The position numbers and the translations under genes were made by a program. A stretch of 64,000 nt of DNA from Amaranthus tricolor (Eukaryota; Streptophyta; Magnoliopsida; Caryophyllales; Amaranthaceae). The notes under the pieces were generated by a model that was not told where the DNA came from, did not search any database, and saw only the letters and a list, made by a program, of their open reading frames with translations. The DNA lies in assembly GCF_026212465.1 (NCBI RefSeq), contig NC_080062.1, positions 4,862,865 through 4,926,864 of the forward strand, read 5' to 3'. Below, piece by piece: positions 10,984-23,253 of this stretch. Position 1 is the first letter of the stretch. Each line of letters starts with the position of its first letter.

Positions 10984-12524
10984 TGTAACACCCCGATATT
11001 TTCCCGATATATTATTTTTATTATTATTATTATTCTTTTAGAAAAAAAAAATATATATTTCTTTTATTATTTATTTTGTTAGTAGGTTAAATCATGAGAA
11101 TCCAACTTTTAAGGCAAATAAAATCATTTTAAGTCCAAATCTTTTCCTAATCTATCTTTAATTTAAAAAAAAAAAATATAAGGGAATATGAATAGTGGCC
11201 GGCCATGGCAAGTATTATGGGAAGATTGTAACTTCCATTTTGGATTAATGAATGATTATGGCAATAAAATCTCATAAATCCCTTAATCAATTCTTTTCCT
11301 TATTCCTTTCCTTAACCTTTTACCTTACTCCTTTTCATTTTCACATTTCAATTTGCAAGTAAGAAAAAAACACACTCCTTTTCCCTCACATTCTCACGCC
11401 TAGCATTCCTTAATTCATCAATTTTGGTTCATAAAATTTTGGTGTTGTTCTTGAGCAATTGTGAGTAATTCTTAACCTAGTTTTATTTTTAAGTTTTAAT
11501 TTAAATTTCTATGATTTTTATGTGTGTTATTTTATAGTTATGATTTGTTCATAATTTAAAAATTCATGTGTGAAAGTGTGATGTATTTTTCTTTCTAGAT
11601 TAAAGTATGGTTTTTAGGGTTTTAGATATATTTACATATGTGTGAAAATTTATTTGATGGATGATTGAAAAAAAAATATGTATATATAAAAAATGGTTGC
11701 TCATATAAAAAAATGTGTATGTGGTGATGGAAATTTATTTTTATTTTTATTGATTAATAAAAGAGAAGTATAATGTTGGTAGGAGAAAAATTTGCATGTA
11801 TATATATGTGATGTGATTGTGTGGGTACATTGGAGTAAAAGAATTATTTTTGAGAAAAATATAAATAATTAATTAAAATTTATTTTTGGATGTGATCATG
11901 GAAATTATGTAAATTTTATTGTTTAGATTTATAGGGAATAAAGCATTGAAATTTTATATTTTTGTGATAAAAAAAAATGGAATCCCGTAGGTTTTGAAAT
12001 AGTGGAAAAATTGTGTTTTTGGAGCATTTTTGGCTTTGAAATTAAGTTAAAAATACTTATACTATGTTATAAATTATGAAATTTGGTACCCGGGGGTTTT
12101 GACGCCTTCCGGACGCAACAGTGAAGTCGGATTTTCAGTTTGACAGTCTTAAGAATGAGTTTCTGGACAGATTGTATAAGCTGTCCAGTTTTGTGTTTAT
12201 ACCATGTTGTAGTATGTGATGGATGTTCATGTTGTGTGTAGCATTCTAGGTATGGATGTGATTTTATATGTGTGTTATGTGTGATTTGAGGAAAATGTGT
12301 ATGTGTGCTTATTTCCCGAATACGTTTGAACCTTGTAGGAAGTCGATTCGTGACCGGGAATTGATTAAGACGCTTGCAAGTTGGTTATCTTGCTTAAGGT
12401 ATGTACACGCAGCGTGGTTCGCATTAGTCCGATGTATCATGTATTAATGATACCCAAAAGTAAGGCATGGGTATATAGAACGAATAATGTTATCGTTCGA
12501 ATCAATAATTTTATTCATTGTTAT

Positions 12525-12653
12525 GATAAGTAGAGGTAGTATGTCCTCACTAACTTAAAAGTGGACGTAGTATGACGTCAATCTTTATATATTGTTTTGA
12601 TAAGTAGAGGTAGTATGACCTCACTAACTTAAAAGTGGACGTAATATGACGTC
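12525..12653 (+). repeat. 74-bp tandem duplication within solo LTR 2
   Basis: GATAAGTAGAGGTAGTATG begins at 12525 and again at 12599; both are followed by a CCTCACTAACTTAAAAGTGG stretch and TATGACGTCAAT. Differences are few, so the duplication is fairly recent relative to the LTR family. Confidence 0.8.
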
Positions 12654-12817
12654 AATTGGTGGAAAAGAATTACTCGCGGTATATGAGGGCAATATGAGCC
12701 ACCGCGGGGGTATGCATACTTAACTATAGACACCGAAGTAAGGCGAGTGTCTATGGTAGAGGCTTGCTTAGGGGTTAGCTCCCCCTAATGTATTGTCTCA
12801 CTTATGGAGTTTGGAGT

Positions 12818-12872
12818 GTACCGGCAGTATGGCTGGATAGTACCGGCAGTATGGCTGGATAGTACAGCAGTA
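12818..12872 (+). repeat. 22-bp tandem repeat within solo LTR 2
   Basis: Three adjacent copies of a CAGTATGGCTG-containing unit; the first two are identical over 22 bp and the third is shorter. Confidence 0.8.
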
Positions 12873-13432
12873 TGGCTGACTAACTTTTACATGAAACAAA
12901 TATTCTTAATAAAGCATGATCAAGCGTACGGTTCTGTGATTTGTTAACTAATTAAATAAACTTTCTCTTGTGTTATTATTTGTTGGTATACGACGTTCGC
13001 TGACGTGTGCTTTTGGTCTTAACGACCCTGCGATGATGTTGTGTCCTATCTGGGCAATGACTAGCAGTAAGTTAAGTTGCAGGTCTGGGGAGTGAGGATT
13101 GTCCCTTGAAGGAAATAAATTATTAGGGTAGAGAAGTCTTAATAAGAACTTCAAAATTTAGTTTAAAGGACTTTTGGCTTTTATGAGGCGACTTTCGTTC
13201 TCAAGTTGTAATAAGTAGATTCAACTTTTCGTTTCTTATCCGCTGCTAAGTATTCCTTATTATCTAGTAGTTCTTAATAACGTTAATAGAACTCGATCTG
13301 CACGTTTTCCTTAACTTCAAAACCGATTTAAACTATTTCTAACATCCCGGTTTGACTCGGATTACAGTTTGTTCCGTTTTTAAGAGAACATCTTCTCTTT
13401 TCGTACGACCCGAGTTATTCCGAGATGTTACA

Positions 13433-13437
13433 TTAAC
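13433..13437. repeat. TSD of solo LTR 2, right copy
   Basis: TTAAC, identical to 10979-10983. Confidence 0.9.
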
Positions 13438-13552
13438 AAAGTGAGTTTAAGTGTTTTTGGCTCAGTCATGACTATAGATATTTTTTATTTTATTGAAATC
13501 AAGGGTATAGAATGCTTTCTACCCTTCTCATTTTCAACACCCTTCTAATTGG

Positions 13553-13975
<423 letters not shown>

Positions 13976-14049
<74 letters not shown>
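13976..14049. repeat. (TA)n microsatellite, right of MITE copy A
   Basis: TA dinucleotides continue directly from the MITE end CGACCC. Confidence 0.95.
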
Positions 14050-14052
<3 letters not shown>

Positions 14053-16148
14053 AAATTGAGTTTGAAATGAATCTAAGGATAAAACATAAATTAGGTAGAG
14101 TTTAATTTAAATTTATATAATACAAAATTAAATAAACATTAAAGAAAATTTAAAGAGGCAAAGATTGAAATTTGAGTCTTTGAATATTAACAAAAAACAC
14201 ACAGTTAGATTATTTATTTAGAAAGAAAAAAGTATTAAAAGAAAGGGAAATAATGTTATTGGGATTTAATAATTTATATTGTCTTATTGTTAGAGAAATG
14301 ATCTGGAAAGGCTGAATATCTACGTGGGTTTCAAATGCTTTTATTTAAAATTTAGTCCATTTAGGAATGACAAGAGTCAGTGTATTAAATGCAAATTAAA
14401 GGCAACTCTAAAACATAACATTGCTTTCGCCACATGATTTTGCTTGCGTTAAGAAAGACAATTGTGCTAAACAACCTAGTAATTGTGTTAATTGTGGCTA
14501 ATCTATATCAATTATTTTATCTAAGTAATCAATGTCTAATTTCTCTTTAGGAGAGAATCAAGTCTTATCTCCCAATTAGAGTGTTTATCATTTTTTCAGA
14601 ACAAATTTAGGTTCGTTCTTCTCCTATCGTTAGTCTAATAATCTATATTCAAACATTGTTCTTTTAAGATTATGTTTGTATTGAGAGTAATATTTGAGGG
14701 GAAATAATAGTCAAATTCACATGAAAAGTGAGACGAAGACTATTGGATTTTTGGATTTATACCCTGGTTGTAAATTATTTTGATTGTGATAAATAGATAA
14801 ATATTTGACAATTAAAATAATAGTCAAACTAAGAAAACAAGATTATATTATTAGAGTAGAAAACTAAGGGAATATTGTTGACAAACGTAAAAAATAGTTG
14901 TAAAGTGATGGAAAAGAAAAAATAGATGAATTAGTTCCCTTATTTTGGTGTAAATATTTAGGATGGAGGGGGAAATATTTCCCTCCTTCTCCAAAATAAC
15001 GATGTTCATTTTCTTTTTTGTTTTTTTTTCATTTTCGTCATGACATTATATTTTTTTTATCTTGCATGCCCCTTCTAAATTCATCTCTACTTACCTTTAT
15101 TTGAATAGTTTTACTTTTATTTCTCTTTTATATATTTACTCTCAATTCAAACGTGTTTTATGAAGAAATTATTAGTCAACTTGGTGGTTAAAGATTTTGT
15201 CTTTCACTCTTAACATAAATATTTGATTTTCACAATCTGTATAATAGATTAGTTCCCTATCCACTCTACCATGTAAAAATTTCTATATCCTACTTCGATC
15301 AAATAAAAAAATTAAATCGTTAAGGGTATTGTTTTGATTTTTATAATTAGTGTTAGTTAGGAGTTAACTAGCTAAGACCAAACTTTTTAGGCTTTTAGAT
15401 TTGAGTATGTATCATTGTTTTTCTCCCTAATATAATGTAATCCTCCACTTTAAGATATTTAATGCACAAAATCGTGATGTGTACTTAACTTAATTTGTGC
15501 TGTTACCATAAAGTTGTATAATTTCACTCCTTAATTATTTGTATATTTCAAATATGCTTTTCAAAAAGTTTAATTCATGATTGGTGTATTTTCCTTTCAA
15601 TAATAATTACAATATGTTCTTTAAATGATTGCTTTTATTGATGAAATTTAAAGATTTTTCTTTGGTCAAACATTTTTTGGCTGAGTAATACAAGATTGGT
15701 TTCAATATAATCTAGAAATTGTACTTTAAATGAATAAAATTAATGGCTTTGAAGTTCTTATATTAGTGATCTCTCCATTTCACTTGAGTTGTACAATTTT
15801 TAAAAAGATGTAAATGTTATGATATATCAAGTGAGGTCAAATAATCTGCGAATGAAATTCAAAAAGTGAATACATGTGTGGAACTTATCTACATCGATCT
15901 ACTTAGTAGTTTTACCTATTGAAGTGACAATTATTGAGTAGTTTGATAAATAATTTAATATGCTTTGAATTTTTATATTGTTAATACTACTTTAACTGGG
16001 TAGTTTACCCGGCGGATTCATGCATGTGTGAATCGGAGCAAAAAACTTATAGGCACCATTGCCAAAAGAAAAAAAAGATATAAAGTAAGTGGAATAACCA
16101 TACTAGAAAAATTTGTTGCAAATTAAATGAAAAAAAAAAACGAATAGT
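14050..16148. other. AT-rich intergenic DNA
   Basis: No reading frame of note, no element ends with TSDs and no structural RNA signature were recognised. Confidence 0.5.
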
Positions 16149-16300
16149 ATGATCAGTCAGTCTCTTAAGAGACGTCTCTCAAGCCCAACCCAACAAAGCT
16201 TAATGCATACTCTTACCTTACAACTTTTTTTATGGGCCGACCCAATTAGAGGTAGTCACTCAAAAGACCGTCTCTCACATGAATTTGTGTTGTATGGTAT
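16149..16300. mobile_element. Fragment of a GTCTCTC-ended MITE family
   Basis: Contains AAGAGACGTCTCTCAAGCCC at the left and AAGACCGTCTCTCACATG at the right. Similar GTCTC-rich ends occur at 32801-32936, 40645-41205 and 43708-43850. The boundaries are not defined by a TSD. Confidence 0.35.
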
Positions 16301-16578
16301 ACATAAGGTCAAACATGGCCCAATAGGAAGGTTTCATTATCATCAATTAATGTAAGAAACTAGAAGAACCGTATCCATAGGGCCCATATTTTGTTCATAG
16401 ACTTAGACTTTTATCATTTTGGCTCAAGAGAAGAATCACCAGAGGAAAACCCAACTCTAATTGAGCAACACTTACATGATATAAATTAGTTTAAATTCGA
16501 ACTATCGTGTTAAACTTTTAATATGTTAAATAACATCCGAACTAACGTGTAAAATATTAAATAAATATATTTTTGTCA

Positions 16579-16809
16579 TGTTTGGCAACTATGATTTCAT
16601 TTAAAAATTTAGAATTAGCTCAAATCTATTGTTTGGCAAATCAAAAATTTTCAAATTTGAATTTGAATCAAATTCTAACATTGTTTTTAAAGTAGTTAAA
16701 GTTGAGAATTTGAGAATGACTACCAAAACCTTGTCATTCTCAAATTCTTTATTTATAATTTCATAATTGAAATGCATAATGTGAAATGAAATACTTGTTC
16801 CCAAACACA
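16579..16809. mobile_element. Foldback MITE with TGTTTGGCAAC-type ends
   Basis: Left end TGTTTGGCAACTATGATTTC and reversed right end TGTTTGGGAACAAGTATTTC are clearly inverted repeats. Inner sequence is AT-rich with repeated CTCAAATTC/GAATTTGAG elements. The ends resemble hAT-derived MITEs; no convincing TSD. Confidence 0.55.
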
Positions 16810-17463
16810 ACATTAAGTATTTTAAATACAAAAATAATTATTCTAATTGATTTAGTTAGAATATTAAGGACTATTTAAAATGGTTGCGCGTTGAGATGTC
16901 ATAAATAAGAATTTTGTGAACTCAGTATATTTGTTATTTTTGTGTTGTTGGTCGTTTTACTTTTAAAACACTAGTTTGATAAATTTTACTATTAATATAT
17001 TTTTTATAAAATGGGATGTTAGTAAAGCTTTTTCGTACAAAAATGGTTTGAGAAAAGAGAGGACTAAGCAACGAGAATTACACTTATGTTGCTTATGAGG
17101 AAAAATAATGCTTACTCCAAATGACATTAGAAGAAAGACATTTGATGCCTACGAACTCCATTCAGTGTAATTTTATACTCATGTTTCTCAGGAATTTATT
17201 TCCTAATAATTTATAGTATTATGTGAATAACATCCTTGTTTACATATTAAGAATAATTATTTAAAATTCCCCGAATTAATCACATATAAATTCTTTCAAT
17301 CATGTAAAAAACCTAGAAGTATCATTTCATTCTGGGTCCTTTTTTCACGAATTTGGGCTCTATTTTTTAGACCTGAAGGTCGGCTTCAAATGCATATAAA
17401 TTTAACAGATCTGAATCTACCTCTCAAAAAAATATCCATATCCAGATCCAGAATAAATTAAGT
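16810..17463. other. AT-rich intergenic DNA
   Basis: Nothing recognised beyond low-complexity sequence. Confidence 0.5.
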
Positions 17464-17815
17464 AAAATTTCATATGATGATCCTGAGTTTTTGGTTTTTC
17501 TACAAATAGTTTTTAAATGCACGTGGTGACCTTAAGTTTTCAAGTGTTCAATGTCATAGACAAAATGTTAAGTTTTTGGTTAAATTAAGTACTTATTTCT
17601 ACTGGATTTTAAAATATGTGGTCTATTATTAGGATGATCACGACATTTGTTTCTTAAATAAAAATGTCATTACGTTGGGAAAAATAGCTTAAAGTTTACA
17701 AAAAAACTTCTATCACGTGAAAATGTTGGAAGGTGAACGTCATCACATGGATTTAAAAAAATATTTGTCTACCATGTGAAAAAGCCAAAAACTCAAGATT
17801 ACCATGTGGAATTTT
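17464..17815. mobile_element. 352-bp inverted-repeat MITE
   Basis: About 37 bp at the left (AAAATTTCATATGATGATCC followed by TGAGTTTTTGG) matches, inverted, the right end (reverse reads AAAATTCCACATGGTAATC then TTGAGTTTTTGG). Several CCATGTG/CACGTG variants are scattered inside. No coding region and no clear TSD. Confidence 0.6.
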
Positions 17816-19233
17816 TCATAAATTTATGAATAGTTCAGCGTACAAGTAGCGGTGTACTTACAATTAATAAGAAATAAAATATTATTTATAGCCACTTTTT
17901 TTTTTTAAAAAAAGTTTTTTGCCCATAAACTACATATCTCTGTAATTTTCATAACCAAAGCTTTGATTACAACACTAATTAACATATCAAATGTGAATTG
18001 AACCTTGAAAACTAAAATTTAGTGGATCATACATAGTACTAAAACTTCAAAAATGACAAATGTTAAATTTAGAGATTCTTAACAAATGAGGTTATTTTAG
18101 TGTATTGTAGTTGATTATACAATAATATTTACCTTATTTAGAATCTTATTTTTTAAAAATTAGAGCTAAATTAGATAAAGTATTTATATAAGTTATTATA
18201 ACAATTCTATATATCCAATCTAAAATTTGATATAGTTAATTGAATGAAAAAGTGATGTATTCGATAAATAATTTTTAAAAAATTAGTATTTAATTTTTGC
18301 GTTAAAAATTAATATATTCGATAAATTTAATCACGATAATATATATTCCATTTGCATTGTTTTTTGAAGTTATATTTTTATATATTTCATATTCATAAAT
18401 TCGTGCATTGCACAATAAAAATAAAAAAATTACAAAAAGATGGTGAAAAATAAAATGCAAAAGTATTAAATATAAGATTCTTGACAAATAAAAACATAAT
18501 ATATCATAGGTAAGTAATGGAAATGAGTTCATAAAATTATAAATTTTCATAAAATCATAAAATTAAAATAAAAACAAACACTAGTATATATCTTATAAAG
18601 CAATATCTTGCTTCCTTCTTTCAAGACCAACATGTATTATGATCTCCAACATTTGAAACCCTAAGCCTAATGAAGTTATGTTCCTGGTTATTCATCCATA
18701 GATACCAACAACTCAAATTGAAAAATAAATATAAACAATAATCCTAACTATATAAACAATAATAATATAGAAGTATAACATAAACTATACTACTAAATAC
18801 TACTTACTAATCAAACTTTTAATCTTAGCTTGAACCAAACCATAAAAATTGTAATTAAAAATTTATTAATTGCAATACTTAACCAATAACCTTTAGGAAA
18901 ATTCATAAAGGAGACTTTTTGGGTTTTGGTGCAATTTGGATGGATTATCATTTCATTAATTTCTTAAAAAAAAATTCTTGAAAAATCGCACTAACTTCCC
19001 AAGGAAAATAAATTAAGCCTGAATTACCTTGAAGATTAAAATTCAACCCTTCACTAATCATAATCACTGCAAAATATAGTGAATGATGATGACAAATTGA
19101 CAATCTTGTAAATGGAAATTGCATGCAAAATCCCAATCATTTGGTGTCACGGTCAAAGTCATCAACTCAATTATCCGAAACACGTCAGGATTCAAAGGGA
19201 AAAAAGATATAACCGACATGCACTCATTTTTTT
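17816..19233. other. AT-rich intergenic DNA, includes former 3' region of the ABI4-like gene
   Basis: No gene recognised. The last few hundred bases lie downstream of the ABI4-like pseudogene on the minus strand and may include its old 3'UTR. Confidence 0.45.
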
Positions 19234-20255
19234 TTAATAAAAAAAATTTCTGCAAAGAGAAGGATCAATGTCATAAAACGACATAATTGCACCATTAATA
19301 TTTAAATTATATTTGATGGTGATGAAGAATGAAAAAGGATCAATCCCATATTCCCAAAGACTAGTATTATGATAATTATACTCATCCAACTCACAACCTA
19401 ATGACACGGGCCAAGTTAACGGTGACCGGGGTAAGTTAGCCAAACTCGGATCCGAATCCATTGGCCCAATTACAAGCGAACTAATATCATCAGAGAAAGT
19501 ACTTTTAGCTTCTTCATAACAACTTTGTTGCTGTTGTTGATGAAAGAGGGTTTCATTCTCTACTTGATGTTCCACCTTATCTTCCTGTGACTGCACCAGT
19601 TTATGCTTATTATCATGATGATCATGATCATAATCATTACTAATTATAGTATTAGTATTCTCAACAACTGGTTTTACAAAGGGTATACATGATATTGTGG
19701 GCCATTGAACGGGCCCATGTACAATATTCCAATAAAACGGGTCCATTAAATTGCTAGACCCAGACCCACCACCATAAAAGCTGAAAGCAAACACGTTAGT
19801 GGGCTTAGGAAGAATGGGCCGGAAAGAATGGGCTGGGCCGGAATAAGAAGATGACCCACGTGAAGAAGAAGAACAATCGGTGGTGAGACCCGGAGGAGAA
19901 GGTTGTAAGTTAAGTTGAGCCCTAGAACCATATAAGATTCTCGCTGCTCGATCGTATGCTCGAGCAGCGTTGCAAATGTACCCAACCATTTTCGGGTACG
20001 TTTTTTGGGTTCACGGATCTCCGCGACCCATTTACCCCAGCTCCGTTGCCGGACTCCCCGGTAACATAACTTATTATTATCTGGCCCACCTTTACCCTTA
20101 CTAGCTGGTTATTAGTATTATTATTAGTCCTATTAGTATTAGTATCAGTAGCAAAAAGAGGAGGTATTTTTGGTAGTAGGAGAATGATGAAGAGAAATTT
20201 GTTCTTGGGAAGGTTTAATTTGTTTTTGTTGTTGCAAGATAATAATCTTGGAAAA
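19234..20255 (-). pseudogene. ABI4: ABI4-like AP2/ERF transcription factor, broken copy
   Basis: ABI4 proteins are intronless DREB-group AP2/ERF regulators of abscisic acid and sugar signalling in the nucleus. On the minus strand GKGGPDNNK (about 20096) leads into an AP2 domain ([19 protein letters not shown], from 20063). At about 19970 the domain jumps frame: GTFAT is followed directly by [20 protein letters not shown] in another frame, consistent with loss of 10 nt covering the usual AED codons. The rest is one long open frame with family marks: FRPILPKP, a Gln run, DDISSLV and a C-terminal LWEYGIDPF. Upstream, Gln/Asn/Thr-rich sequence resembles the ABI4 N-terminus but lies in two other frames, has an in-frame TAA at 20109-20111 and no ATG was found. 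KLCYRGV replaces the usual KFRYRGV. ABI4 identity is fairly sure; loss of function is inferred. Confidence 0.8.
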
Positions 20256-22919
20256 TTAAAATTTATTTAAATATTAAAAAAGAAAGGAAAGAAAAGAAGG
20301 GTGTCTAAAAATGGTGAAGTGTGAATGGTGAAAGGTAGGAGGAAAATGAGAAGCGTGTAAATGGTGGAAGAGGCGGTGAGATGCTTTGTTTCTGATATTT
20401 TGACAAATGAGTAAATTATAATTATATCACTGTGTATTTATAATGAAATCTGAAAATGAAAATAGATATTTACTCTTTAACTAAAATAAAGTATTGACTA
20501 ATGACTATAAAGGAAGAAATATAAGAGGACTTAGCTTCCAGCATTTGGTGAAAAAATTTACTGTATTGTCGTGAAAGATGAAAATAAAGATAAAAATAGT
20601 AGTTTGCGAATTAAAATTAAAGACTTTTAAAATAGTATTTGATTAATTAGAATTCTAAATTCTAAAGAATAAGAGAAAAAGATATAAATATAATTGCAAA
20701 GAGAAGGTAAGCAAAAACTAATAGCATAGATGTAGTAAAATAGAAGTATGTTAATAACAAGGATAAGTATAAGAACATTCTATTGGGCACAGTAAAATGT
20801 GTTAATAATAAGGAGTACTCCTATTATATAAGAACAAGAATAAGAACATTCTTATTTGGAATGAAAATATCAAAGATCGATGAATGGAGTATTTTAATTG
20901 GTTGTTAGATAAAATTAGAGACTTTATGAGAAAAAACAAATTACTATCAAAATTGTTAAAATTCCTTAATTTTCTTCTTTTATTAAGGATTTTTTAATAA
21001 TAAGTTTAGTTATTTTGAAAAACCGTGAATAATATAATGCTAAAAACATTACTCTGTTTGATTATTTATCAACTTTCTCATACTTTTATATTTTTGTTTC
21101 TTTCTTTTTGAAAATAAAATTTATTTCATTTGAGTCATTATATTTTTTTTAATTATAATGTTAATGATATAAAGTGAATTTTTGTTTTTAGCTTATCCGA
21201 TAATATGGAAATAATAGGAGTAATTATTAAGACCCCACAAATGACGATCAAAATGGTGGGCTACGACTACGAGGGCATTAATTCTACCTCAGTGATTGAA
21301 GAGCACAGACTATTACAAAGGGATTCTGCAGTACCTGTCTTTTGGACTCTATATTGCACCTTTTAACACACTAAATCGGACTGAAGCAGATGGTTCTACT
21401 ATAGTCTAGTCTAGCCTGTCAAATTAGTTTTTTAAATTTTGAGGTACAATCGTTTAGAGTCCAAGTCATAGTTAAAAGGATTTAAATTAAATTAATCCTT
21501 ATTATAAAAAATTAGTTTTTAATTATATTTTTGTACCTTACCATTATATAATTTTAGATTTGTATATTCATTTGACATTGGTTTGATGAAAAAATATATA
21601 TATGATACATAGTTGAAGAAACTTTACTTATACAAGGACTTATAAATTATCAGGATCGGCACTATAGTTTTTTTAATGATTTTTTGCTTTTTAAATTAAA
21701 TCTTTTTTATAAGATAATAAATCTATTTAGGCAAATATTTCGCACCTTCAATAAATCATAAAATACGATAATGCTTAATAATATAAAACTTAACCCAATG
21801 ACATAATTTAATTAATTACCATGGACATAAGTACAAATTATGCAAAATGTAAAACATAGCTTTTAATGGACAAAAATAATTGAAATGGACAAAAACATAA
21901 TATGACCTTACACAAACTTAACATTCATTTTCTTTGCCATATCTCTAACTCTTTTATTTTTTTTCAATCTAATTAATTATTTTTATAATTTAATATTACA
22001 CCCTCAATTTAACAACTCTAGGTCCGCCATTAGGTTGGTTAGTTATTTTGAGGCTTGTATAGTTGTTGTATGTTATTGAATTTTGTTATTCCTACTAATA
22101 GCATCCATAGACAAAAGTAAAGGGTATTTGGTTTTATACAAATAATTTTTTAGTAAAAAATAAGATATATAATTCTATAATTATAGAACTGATATATATA
22201 GATATTTTGGGGATGTTAATCAATTAAATATCTATTTTCGTACTTACTCTTATGTCTCGATATTAGGACAAAATTGTATTAAAGAGAAATGGAGACTCTT
22301 AAGAAAAAAATTGAATATTAGTAATAAATGAAGAAAAAGAATAAATTATGTGGATAAAATTAAAAGAGAGTTAAAATGCATGGATGAGAATAAAAAAAAG
22401 CGGTTTGCTATAGTTAAAAATAAAAATGATATAAAATAAGTGAGACAGACCAAAATAATAATTAATACAAATTAAGTGGAACAAATGCATCAAGTAGGAA
22501 TTGGAATGGAGAATATAACATGTCAACTAGGAATAGAGAATATGGATTTGGATAAGAAAGAGTTTAATTCAAAGACATTTTTACAAGTCGTAATGTGAGT
22601 AGATAAACCAGAGGCTTACTAAGTAAATAACGGTGATTTACCAATTTGGCAAATTACTTGTATGCGGCAAATATTTATAGTCTATGACTTTTATGATTTT
22701 GTTTTCCTTTTTTGTTGTGATTATTTTAATAGTTTTTCTTTTGTCTTTTTATTGTGATATACAAATCACCGTGATTAATTTAGATTTTGTAGATAAAGCA
22801 TTTGTTAATGGATAATTCAAACTTAGCTATATCTATTTCACGAGTAAATTACCTACATAAAATGATAATTGACGATTAATTTATAATTAATTAAATGTGT
22901 ATCTTTATATCTTTAACAG
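20256..22919. other. Intergenic DNA upstream of the ABI4-like pseudogene
   Basis: AT-rich, no genes. The nearest part (20256-20450) would be the old promoter. A GC-richer patch at about 21230-21420 lacks an open frame and matches nothing I recognise. Confidence 0.5.
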
Positions 22920-23122
22920 TGTAGGAAAGTAGAATATTATATTTTATATTATATACTATTGTGATTTAGTTTCCTTAAGTTTAATATTTCGTAATATTTT
23001 GTTTCCTTATTGTAGTCCTTACCTTTTGTATAAATAAAGGTGTTCGTCTCATTGATAATTTAATACAAACCAAGTATTCAAAACCCAAATCAATCTTTAT
23101 TTCCGCATTATGATTTTCTACA
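22920..23122 (+). mobile_element. 5' LTR of a Ty1/Copia element
   Basis: A 203-bp segment starts TGTAGGAAAG and ends TTCTACA. It holds a TATAAATAAAGG promoter/polyadenylation-like stretch near 23030 and is followed at once by TGGTATCAGCGCC, the primer-binding site for initiator methionine tRNA. No matching 3' LTR was found in the window. Confidence 0.75.
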
Positions 23123-23135
23123 TGGTATCAGCGCC
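23123..23135 (+). other. Primer-binding site (initiator Met-tRNA)
   Basis: TGGTATCAGCGCC directly after the LTR; the canonical plant Copia site is TGGTATCAGAGC, so it has diverged slightly. Confidence 0.75.
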
Positions 23136-23253
23136 GTAAGGTTTTCCTAGACGGAAAAACTCTATCGGTATTTTATCATCGATCCAAACAAAAAGCAAAT
23201 CAAAACAAAATCAATCAAGCCAAACCAAATCAAAAACAAACCAAACCAGGACC

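Larger units (their letters stand above)
10984..13432 (+). mobile_element. Solo LTR 2, TGTAACACCCC family, 2,449 bp
   Basis: It starts TGTAACACCCCGATATT and ends GAGATGTTACA, with perfect TSD TTAAC. It shares family landmarks with solo LTR 1 and 3: GGCGTTCC-like GACGCCTTCCGGACGCAAC near 12100, AGGTATGTACACGCAG near 12399, GGGGGTATGCATACTTAA near 12706, and TTGCAGGTCTGGGGAGTGAGG-like sequence near 13077. No retroviral-type domain is present. Two tandem repeats lie inside: a 74-bp unit at about 12525-12653 and a 22-bp CCGGCAGTATGGCTGGATAG unit at about 12820-12870. Lineage (long-LTR Ty3/Gypsy) is inferred. Confidence 0.88.
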
